Counted from the first letter of the stretch, positions 21,601 through 31,798 are shown. The stretch: DNA of 64,000 bases from Liolophura sinensis (GCF_032854445.1 NC_088295.1:52249249-52313248), one strand, 5' to 3'. Notes: generated by a model from the letters alone, not told the origin. Numbers and translations are program-made.

Positions 21601-24600
21601 GTCAAACTAGAAAACAACATCTCATCCGACAATGGCTAAAAGTAAATCTTTTGAAGTAATCATTTTTTTCTCCGCATTTATCACAAACTGACATGACTGA
21701 AGAATTTTAATGTGGCTCATTTGTGTTTCTCGCAGACCAGCGAGATTTTTTTCTATTTAATTTTTTTCTTAAATAGTAAAAGCAGTAAAATTATTCAAGC
21801 ACAGTTTTGGAGCTGATGTGCATTCTCTGAAAGCTGATCTTAATAATTCAGCACCACTGCACTATGGATATAATGGGAGGGGTTGACACACTTGTTGACC
21901 CAGGAAAAGTAACCATGCAGTTGAATCTCTCTAACACTCATTTACTAGTAATTGAGCATGGCTACGTGTACACTGCAAAGTTTTGATGAGAATGTCAAAC
22001 TGATCAAACTGATCAAACTGAATGCATGACTTCCAACCTGCCTTTTGATGTACATGCTCCTTACCATATGACTAATAGATGTATATATTTATTTATGTGA
22101 TTGGTGTCTTACGCTGTACTGAAGACTATTTCACTTATATGATAGCAGCCAATATTATGGTAGAAGGAAACCAGCCAGAGCCCAGGGAAACTCACATTCA
22201 TTCTCAGGTTACAGCTGGAGAGGAAGCCAGCGTGAGCTGGGCTTGAATTCAGAGAGACCGCATTGGTCGGAGGCTCCTAGGTGCCGGTGTGCTAACTCAG
22301 CAGTGGTTGTACATTCTACTGTACATTGCAACCTAGGTCCCTGCGAAGAATCCACAGATACTGACCTGGAAAGCCTTACAAATAGTAGTCCTCCTACGGT
22401 ACCAACAGTTATTTTGTTTGTTTATTTTACGCAATAGGGGCTACTTGAGCTTTCATCGCCAATACCCACACCTTTTTCCAGCCGTATGCTTCCCAGCCGA
22501 CAATTCCGAAAATACCTCCAACGTTAAACAGAGTAAAGGTGACATCACACTTCCCTCAACAATGTTGATAAGTGTGCTCTCAAAATCAAGTTTCACTGAA
22601 CTTTTTCTTGGGTTCAAAAAAAATCCAAAAGAACTGTTTAATGTCGGTTTAAAACACTTTCATTGAAAATAGACAATAACCAGGTGCTGTCTTCTTCTTT
22701 AATTGGTAACATGTATTTCCAATACTCAAGATTATTCCCCTGCTCTATGTGAGTGGAGCAGCCGCAAAATCTGCCAAAAGAAAATTTGCCTCAATCGGGT
22801 AATCATATCAGGTAAATAATTTTTCCCCAGACTTTGTTTATACTTCAATAAATTTGCCAACTGTTCATTTTTTATTGCTTTGAGCAGGGCTCTCAAGTGA
22901 GACCTAAGTGACAGCATTGGTGAGTTGAAACATACATATACTTGTACTGAACTGTTTAAACACACACTGGCTGATTCAACATACCTACTGAAACTTTCTT
23001 CTCATTCACCTCTGTTTTGTAGTTGAATAATGTCAGTGCAAATGTGGACAACTGTTGTGGCTGACTGGTTAGTTAAGGTAAGTCAGCTCAGCTATATACA
23101 TATAGCAGCCTTTATTGTTCATAAACAATGAAATAGCACATGTAGAACAGATTAAAAACACGATTTACAGTGTTACAGCTATATACATTTCAGATTTACA
23201 TTTTTATAGTTACACAGGTATGGACCTGGATTGATAAATGTAACCTGTAGAAATTCATAGGTAAACATAGTAAAGACGTCAGCATTGCTAATCAATACAA
23301 AGGCAGGTAAAGTTCATTTAAAAAAAACCTTGCAACTAGTAACTGTAAACCACCAACATGTCGGCAAGCTACGGACAGAATTTCCCACATGAATATCAAA
23401 AGGTTACATGGCCTAGGTTTGACAGGAAAAACCATATTTAACAACAAATTCTTATATCGTTTAAAAATAATGATTTCCACCTCTTACAGAAATAACATGA
23501 CAATAAAACCTTCAAAGATTGTGCAATATCCTTTATTATATATGTAATGGTACCTCTAACATTTCAAACACTATCACCACAATGTAGCTGTAATGTGGAC
23601 AAAATAGCGCTAAGCCATAGTCATTCACTGTAATTTCATACAAGAATGATCAATTCATGGTCAGTGCAACATAATGCATGGCTGTGTGACCTAATATGCA
23701 ATAAATTACATGTAACTGGGGGGTTTTTTACACATTCTTCTTTCAAACATGTTTATTTGGCTAGAACAGTTCAAGAGAGGAACCAATGCCAAGTAACAAA
23801 AAGGAATGCCATATTTTAAATCCATCTCTTTGGTCAGCTCAGCACGGCAACTGTCCAAGTGACACTGCTTGCCTGGTTAGCTGGATTACAGCAGCTAATT
23901 GATGACAAGCAGCTGTAGATACCAGATCTACAGCTGTTTATTCCAACTGAGTAGCAAATTGTGAGGTGAACTGGAATTTAGATAGGCTCACTATTCAATA
24001 CAAACAATAAAAACCTCCTTCTCAGAAATGTTTTTACCTAAAATTAAGCTCCCTTGCATGGTTTCCTGCACATGTATACTTATCCAGCATGTAACCGTCT
24101 CACTATCTCAATATCTTTGTAAAGGATACTATCCATCCATGAGGAATCGTTCCACAAGCCTGTAATGAAAATTTGAAAAACAACTTGTCAAATGATCATA
24201 ATAACTTACAAATCTTAATTTTCATGAGGAAGTTATTTCATAAGTTATCTCCAGAAGTTTTAGAAAACCAGCTACTCTCTGGTGCCAACATTAAACTCTG
24301 ATTCGAATGCCATAACCATTAGAGGTACATTGCTAAACAAGATCAAATGTGTCGTTTAATATTTTGCATCATCTATTCACAGTAGGGTGTCTTGTACCTT
24401 GCTTGCCAACAGCTGGATTGCTTCATCTAGGAGCTGCAATACCAGACTAAAACTCCTTTACACCATCTTTAGCTCAATGCATAAAGAACTGAAATTGTGA
24501 ACTTCGTAATTTATGGTACAGGGTAAGTAATATGCCCACAGAGCATCAGCGATGGTACATCCCCCTCCTATCATAGTGCTTTATATGCAAATAAACCCTT

Positions 24601-27593
24601 AGGCCATTACATTACACATGCAATACTTTTTAAGAAACCAACCCTAACATTTTGTTTATCAGTGATTCTAAGAACACACTCAGTCAGGAAGTCGGTAATT
24701 TACGGTTCTTAAACGATTAGTGTCCAAATTGGTTATTGATTATGAATATACAATTCACTCACCCGGTATATATTGTTAAATTGAGTATAAACAAAATATT
24801 GCAAAAAAACACAGTAATCTGAGTAATATGGCATTAAAATCACTATAATGAATGAGGCTGGGTTCATGCATTTTTTCCAACACTCAGTAGTCTCTGCCAA
24901 ATGACATCATAAAGTCCAACGTTTTCAAACTGTCAGAGCTTCACCATTTAGTTCAGTGTTAAAAAGGCCACACAAGTCACAACATTTCTCCACGAAATGG
25001 TTTGCTGTTCTGCATATGGTTGTAAAAACAGGCTGTCGAAGAACACTGGAGATTTTTCAAGTTTCCAGATGATCTGCATGAAAGCATCGATTTTGTCATA
25101 AGGAGATTATTTAGGGCAGTAAATCTATTGTTTTTGGTGGATTTGAAGTCATAATTACATTTCTCAGAGGTCCTCCTGATAACATACTGTTAAACAGGTT
25201 ATAATCTTTACACTTAAGGCAAGTAGCTAAATCAGGACAACCATGTAACATCGTTCTCGTGCTATTCTGCTCTACTTGTGTGCAAACCCTGAGCTCAATA
25301 CATACGGGAGAAACCACCCCTAACACTTTGTTTGACACTGATTCTTATACACAATACACTAAGTCAGGAATTCAGTAATTTACAATACTTTATATGTACA
25401 CTCCCAATCAATGATTGGGACTGTTTGAGAAATCACCCCTGACCCTTTGTTTAACATTGATTCTTATACACAATACACTAAGTCAGGAATTCAGTAACTT
25501 ATGATACTTAGTATGCACACATTCAATCAACGATGGAATAGCATGCTTTTGTGCTCTACATATGTGCAAACTCTGAGCTCAACCCTGCAGTACTTTTTAA
25601 GACACCACCCCTAACATTTTGTTTAAGATTACTTTCTCTATTACTGAACGTCGATGCCAGCGACATAAGCTTGGCCTGTACTTTATACAGGCGAGCTAAA
25701 CAATGAGAAGGCAGAAGTGCAAGCTTTTGGGCGGGAATTTTCGTAGCAGTAAGTACTCTAATATAATGCTGTCACTTTTATTTGAAGAAATCCCACATAT
25801 GCAATTCTCCATCTTGAGGGACTATAACACAATAAAGCTATAACACTATAACACAACAATTGCATCGTAACACTTTACAGAAGTGAAGAGTTATCACTAA
25901 ATTGATATACATCAGACGCAGAAATGGAGAGGGATAGTGGCAGCCACATGATACAGTGAACATCATCCTCATGTTGATAGCTGCACACTGTGAACCCACC
26001 CTGCAACTTGATGTCACCCACAACATGCCAGGGAGCATCAAATTGCAGCACCAGTCCACAGCCAGCTCATCAAAATGTAATTGGAATAGCACAATCTTTA
26101 CCCGCTATTTCAAGGCTGTTAAATACAGGAAAACAGAATGTTGTACATAAACTGATGCTCCTGGAAAATGGCCTGAAAGGCAGGATGTAGTTTGCATCAG
26201 GAACAAATTACATATTCTATAACCGTAAACCGTTTTTGGTATTACATTAAGAGAACACCATCAAAGACTATAAATCTCATGTTAGACTCCCTTTACTGCA
26301 CGAGCAAAACACTTGTTCGAATGATGCAACAACCTCTCGTGACATCATTAATTTCATTTAATCCTCGGCAAATTTTTCACCGTTCAAAACACTTCACTGA
26401 TTATTTTCAACAGCTGCAGTTGCCATCAGTTTAATATTCGTTGGAACTGAAGTCAGTGACTGGTACCCCTTTTTTTTAGTGGCAATGGTCTTCCCACTAC
26501 TTCACATGGGTGTGAAAATGTTGATATGACTCAATTAAGTTCTTTTCTTTTTGTTGTTATTTAATTACTTATTACCCACATTAAACATTTTGGGGAGTGG
26601 AAGAACAGAAATAATGTTCCTGTTATGAGCATCTAACAGCAGGTTCTTTATCAATAAGGTGGACGAGGTTAAAAAATTTCCTGAAATTAAACAATTTCAT
26701 GTCATGGCACATCAACTCACTGTCAAGGCATCAATACCGGTAGCTTGTCATTTTAAAAGCTTTTGACACTTTATACATTTACTTCTTTCCAGAATAAGCT
26801 TTCAAAACAACACCATTGTCCACATTTGCCTGTCAAGTTGTTAGTTCTATAGATAGGAATGCTCAAATAAGGTTGTGACATAGGTCAATTGAGTGAACAT
26901 GGCATCATGCAGTGAGTAGCTTAAGCCAGATTACTTTCGATTTCGACTGAAATTATCTGAGGAAACATCCAATAAAGGTCTGTGCCAACGGTTACAACAG
27001 AAAAGTTGCATAAATGTCTTAGCTTGTGGACAGACCATGTATTAAGTTGTTTTGGATATCGCATATGCAGCAAGCTTTGTCGGTGAGATAGCTAACTACA
27101 GATGCAAAGTGACAATTCGGTCCACACTACATAACTACTACCCATAACTAATGACACTAGCATTTAGTAAATTTTGTACATCTTGTTCAATCTATGCTTT
27201 AACTGTGTGAGAAATGTTTGTATTCATCAATGTTGATTATGGGTTCCCTACATGTAATTACTGGTGAGACTGATCCTAAACAGCAATGGAAGTACAGAGG
27301 TATTCAAGGTAAGGGATGTGATAGTATACGTAATCACAGTCCGATAGTATACGTAATCACGGTCCTACAGAGCTAAAGTTATCCTAGCTTAGACAGGATT
27401 TCCCGGCTTCGGAGTGGAGGGATGTCTGACACGGGTGTTATTCTCGAGAAATACCTTTCCATTAATTGTAAACAAATTGACAGTATACTAACTTTGATTT
27501 GCCAACTGCACTGTCTCCGAGGCATATCACTTTCACCTTAATTTCACCGTCTTCGCCCGTTTTATCATAGTCGGGCTGATGTTGGTCGGCCAT
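12514..27593 (-). CDS. RABL2: RABL2 Rab-like small GTPase, complete 8-exon coding region
   Basis: The spliced coding sequence, read from 27593 down to 12514, joins 27593-27493, 24159-24130, 23064-22985, 20647-20568, 17433-17322, 16165-16068, 14741-14658 and 12606-12514. It gives 225 aa, close to human RABL2 (about 228). GTPase motifs are in order: P-loop GDSAVGKSKL (26-35), G3 DFWDTAGQE (71-79), G4 NKID (131-134), G5 SAS (158-160). There is no C-terminal prenylation cysteine, as is normal for RABL2. In known systems RABL2 is recruited by CEP19 to the ciliary base and acts with the IFT-B complex. All introns are GT-AG with phases that match across junctions. The start chosen is the ATG at 27593; an in-frame upstream ATG at 27701 would add 36 residues not expected in the family. 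The gene converges on SHANK. Confidence 0.95.
14658..14741 (-). CDS. RABL2: RABL2 exon 7
   Basis: 84 nt in phase 0 encoding LFRDAIKAAVIYKENPTDFM and DEIMRELE. The acceptor is GACAG and the donor GTAAGG. It is the C-terminal helix of the G domain, similar to human LFNDAIRLAVSYKQ. Confidence 0.93.
14971..15116 (-). mobile_element. 5'-truncated SINE with target duplication
   Basis: A minus-strand SINE tail and body lies in RABL2 intron 6. It is flanked by a perfect 10-bp direct repeat, CAGTCATGCA, at 14961-14970 and 15117-15126, so it inserted already truncated. Confidence 0.85.
15220..15240 (+). repeat. G-rich tract in RABL2 intron 6
   Basis: A near-pure G run follows AACATGG. It is likely unstable in sequencing and has G-quadruplex potential. 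Confidence 0.6.
16068..16165 (-). CDS. RABL2: RABL2 exon 6 (G5 region)
   Basis: 98 nt, entering in phase 1 and ending in phase 0 at a GTGAGT donor. It encodes DYSVTKKSFHFAKKY, then FYFVSASDGTNVVK, with the SAS guanine-binding (G5) motif. Confidence 0.93.
16611..17321 (-). repeat. Intronic minisatellite derived from RABL2 exon 5 end plus splice donor
   Basis: About 14 units of 42-60 bp lie in intron 5 and end flush with exon 5. Read on the minus strand, most contain TCAACAAAATAGATGGTGA: the exon 5 coding end (A)NKIDG with its GT donor, followed by about 20 intronic bases and a (TG)n stretch. Donor forms include GGTGAGT and GGTGACT. Units near 16860 and 17260 keep the full GTGAGT. The true exon 5 end is the array's last unit. 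Confidence 0.9.
17322..17433 (-). CDS. RABL2: RABL2 exon 5 (G4 region)
   Basis: 112 nt, phase 0 in and phase 1 out. It encodes VFDSSRKVTYKNLPNWLKEL, then REYRPEIPC and NKID. The donor is GGTGAGT. The last ~20 nt are also the seed of the adjacent intronic array. Confidence 0.95.
17825..18070. repeat. 35-bp minisatellite, 7 copies, RABL2 intron 4
   Basis: The unit core is CTGCCCGAAGTGTGCTCTAT, followed by CTGCATATTAAAT. Copies are almost identical; one lacks a C and so differs in length by 1 bp. Confidence 0.95.
18071..19449. other. RABL2 intron 4 sequence without a recognised gene
   Basis: Open frames at 18159-18407 and 18840-19136 (+) show no family resemblance or convincing splice context. 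Confidence 0.5.
19450..20350 (+). mobile_element. THAP-bearing transposon relic (family B, copy 1)
   Basis: The ends match the minus-strand element at 29655-30190: shared segments include TGTTTCTATGCCAAATGA, GTGGGCAAGTTGACATGT-like sequence, GAAGCCATTTTTAC and the end near AAATAAAACCAAACC. Copy 1 carries an extra 420 bp (19646-20065) flanked by CAGTG repeats that includes a THAP-like reading frame. It sits in RABL2 intron 4. Confidence 0.65.
19754..19984 (+). pseudogene. THAP-type zinc-finger fragment
   Basis: The frame starts MVSCTSVNCSKRAG with FRFPCDV about 10 residues on, followed by QEW. This matches the THAP order Cys-x(2-4)-Cys, F-x-F-P, then a conserved Trp. The second metal pair is poorly preserved (a CHC cluster) and the frame ends after 76 aa. 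CAG directly precedes the ATG, so it may once have been an exon start. It is probably a remnant of a P-element-like transposase. Confidence 0.55.
20403..20429 (+). repeat. G-rich tract in RABL2 intron 4
   Basis: A long G run with single T and C interruptions lies about 140 bases past exon 4 in the RABL2 direction. On the RABL2 RNA it is a C tract. Confidence 0.65.
20568..20647 (-). CDS. RABL2: RABL2 exon 4 (G3 / switch II)
   Basis: 80 nt from the acceptor TTTCAG to the donor GTAAGT. It encodes FWDTAGQERFSNMHPSYYHQ and AHACIL, including the WDTAGQE GTP-binding motif; nearly identical to human RABL2. Confidence 0.96.
20900..22080. other. RABL2 intron 3 sequence without recognised features
   Basis: AT-rich sequence in which I see no gene, named repeat or strong structure. 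Confidence 0.5.
22083..22305 (-). mobile_element. Diverged near full-length SINE, RABL2 intron 3
   Basis: Minus-strand copy: tail ATTTATTTATGTGATTGGTG, body, then CAGCGTGAGCTGGGCTTGAA and the tRNA-like head ending near TGTGCTAAC. Many substitutions mark it as old. Confidence 0.8.
22985..23064 (-). CDS. RABL2: RABL2 exon 3 (switch I region)
   Basis: 80 nt from the acceptor AACCAG to the donor GTATGT. With split codons at both ends it encodes Y-QPQQLSTFALTLFNYKTEV and NEKKVSV-D; human has FQPQQLSTYALTLYKHTATV at this point. It was too short to stand out as an open frame. Confidence 0.93.
24130..24159 (-). CDS. RABL2: RABL2 exon 2 (30-nt microexon)
   Basis: Acceptor CATTACAG, then 30 nt encoding (K)LVERFLMDG(Y), then donor GTATCC. 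It enters in phase 2 and leaves in phase 2, fitting exon 1 (ending AA of the Lys codon) and exon 3 (starting with T of the Tyr codon). Human has KLMERFLMDGF. Confidence 0.9.
24500..25640. repeat. About 200-bp tandem repeat in RABL2 intron 1, split by a transposon
   Basis: Several copies of one unit, recognised by CCCCTAACATTTTGTTTA-like sequence (about 24645, 25315, 25435 and 25610) and by CACTAAGTCAGGAATTCAGT (about 25355 and 25480). A family A transposon copy lies between the first and later units. Confidence 0.75.
24715..25244 (+). mobile_element. Family A TIR transposon relic, copy 2 (internally deleted)
   Basis: Starts GATTAGTGTCCAAATT, one change from the copy 1 terminus; the 3' terminus is degraded (AAATCAGGACAACC). 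Near 24995-25080 it has the best preserved THAP-like start: CSAYGCKNR, then after a one-base shift FFKFPDDLHES. It then jumps to the distal segment containing CTATTGTTTTTGGTGGATTT, so about 1 kb is missing relative to the other copies. It lies in RABL2 intron 1. Confidence 0.7.
25650..27460. other. RABL2 intron 1 sequence without recognised gene
   Basis: Short open frames around 25838-26434 on both strands have no recognisable domain. No strong repeat was noted apart from a short duplicated GATAGTATACGTAATCAC at about 27319-27360. Confidence 0.5.
27493..27593 (-). CDS. RABL2: RABL2 exon 1 (start, P-loop)
   Basis: 101 nt from ATG (27593-27591) encoding MADQHQPDYDKTGEDGE, IKVKVICLGD and SAVGKSK. 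The donor is GTTAGT, leaving AA of the Lys codon. An alternative GT three codons on (GTATAC) breaks the frame into exon 2, so it is not used. Confidence 0.93.
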
Positions 27594-27860
27594 TTCGGAA
27601 ATATGTAATGGAAGGATCATGGGATATGATGCACGCACTTGGAAACGACCGAGAACGAGGCTGACGAGGAAAATCCGCGAACACAGCAAGAGCTTTCCCA
27701 TGCTATTTTTAGCGCCAGCAGGCTTTACGGTAACAACGGTGCATGGGAGCTATATGCTCTTGGAAGCATCTTACAGCGATGTAAGTAGGCGATCACTGTT
27801 GTCCCATCTGACGTTGATGCCATATTCACGTTTTTATATTTGCTTGTTTTATTGCTAAAG
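27594..27860 (-). promoter_or_regulatory. RABL2 5' UTR / promoter region
   Basis: Position directly upstream of the RABL2 start codon. This stretch is less AT-rich than its surroundings and contains several CG dinucleotides. No TATA box stands out. A good plus-strand donor (GATGTAAGT, GT at 27781-27782) suggests divergent transcription may start here. Inference from position and composition. Confidence 0.4.
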
Positions 27861-27907
27861 AATGTAGGCTAATGCCCCTCTTAAAATTAACTCAGTCATT
27901 TACTCTC

Positions 27908-28175
27908 ATGGGGCCTCGTGTGGCCTCCGTTGGTTAGCGCGCTAGAGCAGCGTAATGACCCAATAGCCTCTCACCAAAGTGGTCGCTGTGAGTTCAAGTC
28001 CAGGACATGCTGGCTTCCTCTCCGGCCGTACGTGGGAACGTCTGGCAGCAACCTGCGGATGGTCGTGGGGTTTCCGCCGGGCTCTGCCCGATTTCCCCCC
28101 ACCATAATGCCGTTGTATAAGTGAAATATTCTTGAGTACGTGCGTAAAACACAAATCAAATAAATAAATTAAAAT
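27908..28175 (+). mobile_element. Full-length tRNA-derived SINE
   Basis: Head GTTGGTTAGCGCGCTAGAGC, then GTCGCTGTGAGTTCAAGTCC (B-box-like), body with CTTCCTCTCCGGCCGTACGT, and tail AAGTGAAATATTCTTGAGTA with CAAATAAATAAATT. The head has a small rearrangement compared with the 33.5 kb copy. Confidence 0.92.
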
Positions 28176-28199
28176 AAAAAAGAATGTGTACAAATTTGC

Positions 28200-29650
28200 A
28201 CATCCGCAATGACAAATGTATTAGCGGCACACACATTATATACACAAGTCACTGTGGATGTTTTACATTAATTACACAATTTGTGCACTGCTGGTACACA
28301 CAAAATTATGTGGATATGCATTTTTGCCACAACAGTGTGTACCACTTTATAGTACACGGTAGTTTTTAAAGAGCATTGCAACACCCATAATTATACAGGT
28401 GCAGCGGCATGTCTAATTGACTTGGGAACAGGGGTTACCATGCAAGACCTTCAGGCGGGGGTCCGGGGGCAGACGAGTGTACGGGGGACATTTTATCAAA
28501 CCAGCCATGTCCGACATCATCTGTATGCCTACATTGGTTTACTTAGCCATGTTCATAGTTTCGAGCATCCGGGTTCCTCACAAGGAGGGGGAGAGGGTAA
28601 ATAGTTAAGGAGCCAAATAGACGAAAAGCTGATTTTTGCCGATTCATAAAGCTTAAAGTCTACATTGGAACTCTCATATCTGCAGGCTAGATACATTCCG
28701 ATTACTTTTCAGAGAATTTCTTACCTAACAGCTATGTTTTTAGGCTAAAATCGTCTCCATTGCTTATCTCTCCTGGGTTAAATTAGCTTTAATTTCACCG
28801 CCAGTCCTTTAGTCACATGACCAGAGCCCGGTGATGATTGGCTAAGAGCAGCCATAACATCACCATAAAGCATGAATTAGCTGTTCAAATCCTCAATCCC
28901 TTCATAAACATGTATGATTTATGGTCCAATCAGATTCCAATTAGCTATTGACACTGACGGGAGTTCATAACAACATTAGTCGTAATAAGAAGATGCGATG
29001 TGTGGGATCAATTTATTTATTCACACTAAACGTAGTGCTAGCGCAAAAGATAACACACTGCACATCGAGTTATCGGGGGACGGTCATTTTGAGGCAAAAT
29101 AAGCTTGATATATATCACCGGTATTGCCAGATAACACAGTGAATATCCTCTGCCCGTTCGCTTCAATAAAAGCACATCGATTACCGTTCAGAGCATTGTT
29201 CAACGTTCATTGTTGTTGTACAATGTTCTGTAAAGGATTAAAACTGGACCGCAACGTACATGCATTTGCTTTGAAACAAGGAAACATGCACTTATATTAT
29301 CAGGGACGATCAACGATTGGCTAAAAATGTCCTGTCGGAAGTCCACGGGCCGCAATGCCATTGGCCGTCGAAAAAGTAGGTTTGTGAAGACGTTTATATG
29401 CAGATGGTCGACGCATAAATCCAGAACCTCAACCTGAAGTCATTTCTCTCCAACTCGCTCACGCGGGTATAAAAATCATGTATTGTAATTAGCAGAGGCA
29501 ACAGATAACTGCTTATGCGAAGAAACAACTCAAAAGTTCGGAGTTGAGGGAGTAGCTATACTAGTTTATTTAGCCTACATTCTCTTTTTCGAAATGTACA
29601 CCTATGTTTACACTAGGCCTCTATGTGTCAGAAACTACTAGTGACATTCA
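28200..29650. other. No recognisable gene
   Basis: Only short, unrelated open frames (for example 28417-28608 and 28948-29142). No repeats or structures were identified. Confidence 0.5.
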
Positions 29651-29654
29651 AGGG

Positions 29655-30190
29655 TACATGAAACGGTTTCGTTTTATTTCCTAATATGCAGATTATGATG
29701 TGTAATAACATACAAACAAATTTTTCAGCTTTCGCATTGGGGTGTAAAAATGGCTTCAAAGTAGTTTTCTTAAGGCCCCAGCGGTCAGTCCGCAAATTAA
29801 GTAGCTTGCAGCGGTGACGTCAACGATAATGCCTCTTCAAAAATAACTCTAGGAGACAGACTGAATGGGTCGTGCCGAATTGGGGCGGGAGTGTGGTGAA
29901 CAGACCGAATTTGGGCGTGTGTAGGGGTGCGGAGAAGGCGCTTAGCTGATCCAAAGAAGTCATGCACTATCTGTGTACATGTCACCTTGCCCACACTGTA
30001 GCGACACGGTTCATCGGGCTCAGGGCACTTCGGGGGTGTTTACTGAGTTCCGAGCAAGATCAACGATTTGCGAAAAATCCTACCGTTGACGGAAAATATG
30101 CATAATATACAGGGGTATTTCATAGGTATAAAAATACCCCGAAACAAAATTTCCGGGCCATAATTTTCTTCATTTGGCATAGAAACATAA
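29655..30190 (-). mobile_element. Family B transposon relic, copy 2 (lacks the THAP segment)
   Basis: The minus strand aligns with 19450-20350 on plus: TTTCTATGCCAAATGAAGAA, then TCGCTACAGTGTGGGCAAGG, then GAAGCCATTTTTACACC. Where copy 1 has 420 extra bases containing the THAP frame, copy 2 passes straight through one CAGTG (29994-29998). Confidence 0.65.
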
Positions 30191-30726
30191 TCTTTGTTCC
30201 AGAGTTCGTTTTCATGTATCCTTTACCATCCTTGCTTTGATGGTGGTCACAAAAGATTTTTCTGAAATTGTGAAAATTAATTTTCATAACCCATACAACA
30301 CTGTAAGTCAAGCTTTTCATAAAGATACTGAAGTAAATTGTCATATTTTGTCATTTTATTGTGAGATAAATTAGATATCTTTTAATATATGCTTTGACAC
30401 TTTTGGCCTTTAGCTTTTGTTTCTAATTCACCAAAATCTGTAAAATTTTACTGTGCGTTCAGCTTTCACAGCATCCTAACAATTTTTGGGGGGGTATGTC
30501 AGGGATGTGGTTTGCATTGATTTCCATTTTAAAGGTTCCTCAGTTTATTTATTTTCTCTAAATATCCCTTTTGTCTGAATTCTGGTACAACGCTGTACAG
30601 TGTAGGGTAGCATCTGTATAGGCAGTCTGTCGTCAACTTAGTCCCAAAGTTACTTGCTCCCACACGTCATAAAACACTCTGTGTAAATGTACATTTGTAC
30701 ATGAACCATGAACGTTTTTTTTTCAG

Positions 30727-31417
30727 ATGAAATAGATATTTCACTCTCAAACCATAGCTGTGGGACAATGAACAAAGAAAGTGCCATTAAGAACAAAGAG
30801 GAAACTTTTCCCACAGTGCCTAACAGTATGTGTGACATTAAGAACAAAGAGGAAACTCTTCCCACAGTGCCTAGCAGTATCTGTGCCATTAAAAACAAAG
30901 ATGAAACTCCTCCCACAGTGGCTAGCAGTATGTGTGACATTAAGAACAAAGAGGAAACTCTTCCCACAGTGCCTAGCAGTATCTGTGCCATTAAAAACAA
31001 AGAGGAAACTCCTCCCACAGTGGCTAGCAGTATGTGTGACATTAAGAACAAAGAGGAAACTCTTCCCACAGTGCCTAACAGTATCTGTGCCATTAAAAAC
31101 AAAGAGGAAACTCTTCCCACAGTGCCTAACAGTATGTGTGACATTAAGAACAAAGAGGAAACTCTTCCCACAGTGCCTAGCAGTATCTGTGCCATTAAAA
31201 ACAAAGAGGAAACTCTTCCCACAGTGCCTAGCAGTATGTGTGACATTAAGAATAAAAGAGGAAACTCTTCCCACAGTGCCTAACAGTATCTGTGCCATTA
31301 AAAACAAAGAGGAAACTCTTCCCACAGTGGCTAGCAGTATGTGTGCCATTAAAAACAAAGAGGAAGTCTCTCCCGTTATTGATGTATTTTCAGAAAGTGA
31401 AATCTTGAATGTTTGAC
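30727..31417 (+). other. Possible repeat-protein exon (uncertain)
   Basis: A strong acceptor-like tract (TTTTTTTTTCAG, AG at 30725-30726) precedes an open frame that enters the 51-bp repeat array and would end in a non-repeat tail EEVSPVIDVFSESEILNV and stop at 31415-31417. A single extra A near 31253 breaks the frame in the tenth repeat. Repeat units read IKNKEETLPTVPSSMCD. No upstream exon, known domain or start is convincing, so this may be only a minisatellite. Confidence 0.3.
30780..31370. repeat. 51-bp minisatellite, about 12 units
   Basis: Unit core AAGAGGAAACTCTTCCCACA. For most of the array two unit types alternate (ending ATGTGTGACATTAAG or ATCTGTGCCATTAAA), so the recent duplication unit was about 102 bp. 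There are no stops in two plus and two minus frames apart from the one-base insertion. Confidence 0.93.
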
Positions 31418-31798
31418 AAAGGATTTTCGGGCAAAGCTGTACAGTGCACGTGGCGTATATGACTCAATTGACCCTCTTATCTAAAGCCTCTTCCTGAAAA
31501 CAACACATTTTTACTATGAAAGTCTGTCATATTAATGTTATTGAAAGATGGTTATCTACTAGAATGAACAGTTCAGTTGCCCACACATATTGCAGCTAAG
31601 TGATCCTAGTTTGAGTTCAATGTTAATACAAGCTTCAGCCAAAAAGCTCGTGGATCAGCTCTTGGTAAACAAAATACAAGCAAGTGGTTAAAAAACATGC
31701 AGAGAAGATGTGTAGGCAACGTGGCTCTTTTAACGTGGCGTTTGCGGCTCTAGTCAAATGGGACTAGTCTTCGTAAGACACGGCTAGAAAGTCAGCTC

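Noticed and set aside
27462-27701. RABL2 N-terminal extension from the ATG at 27701 (MGKLLLCSRIF...)
   Set aside because: In frame and signal-peptide-like, but RABL2 is a soluble GTPase and the ATG at 27593 gives the usual family length; the extension also covers the likely 5' UTR.
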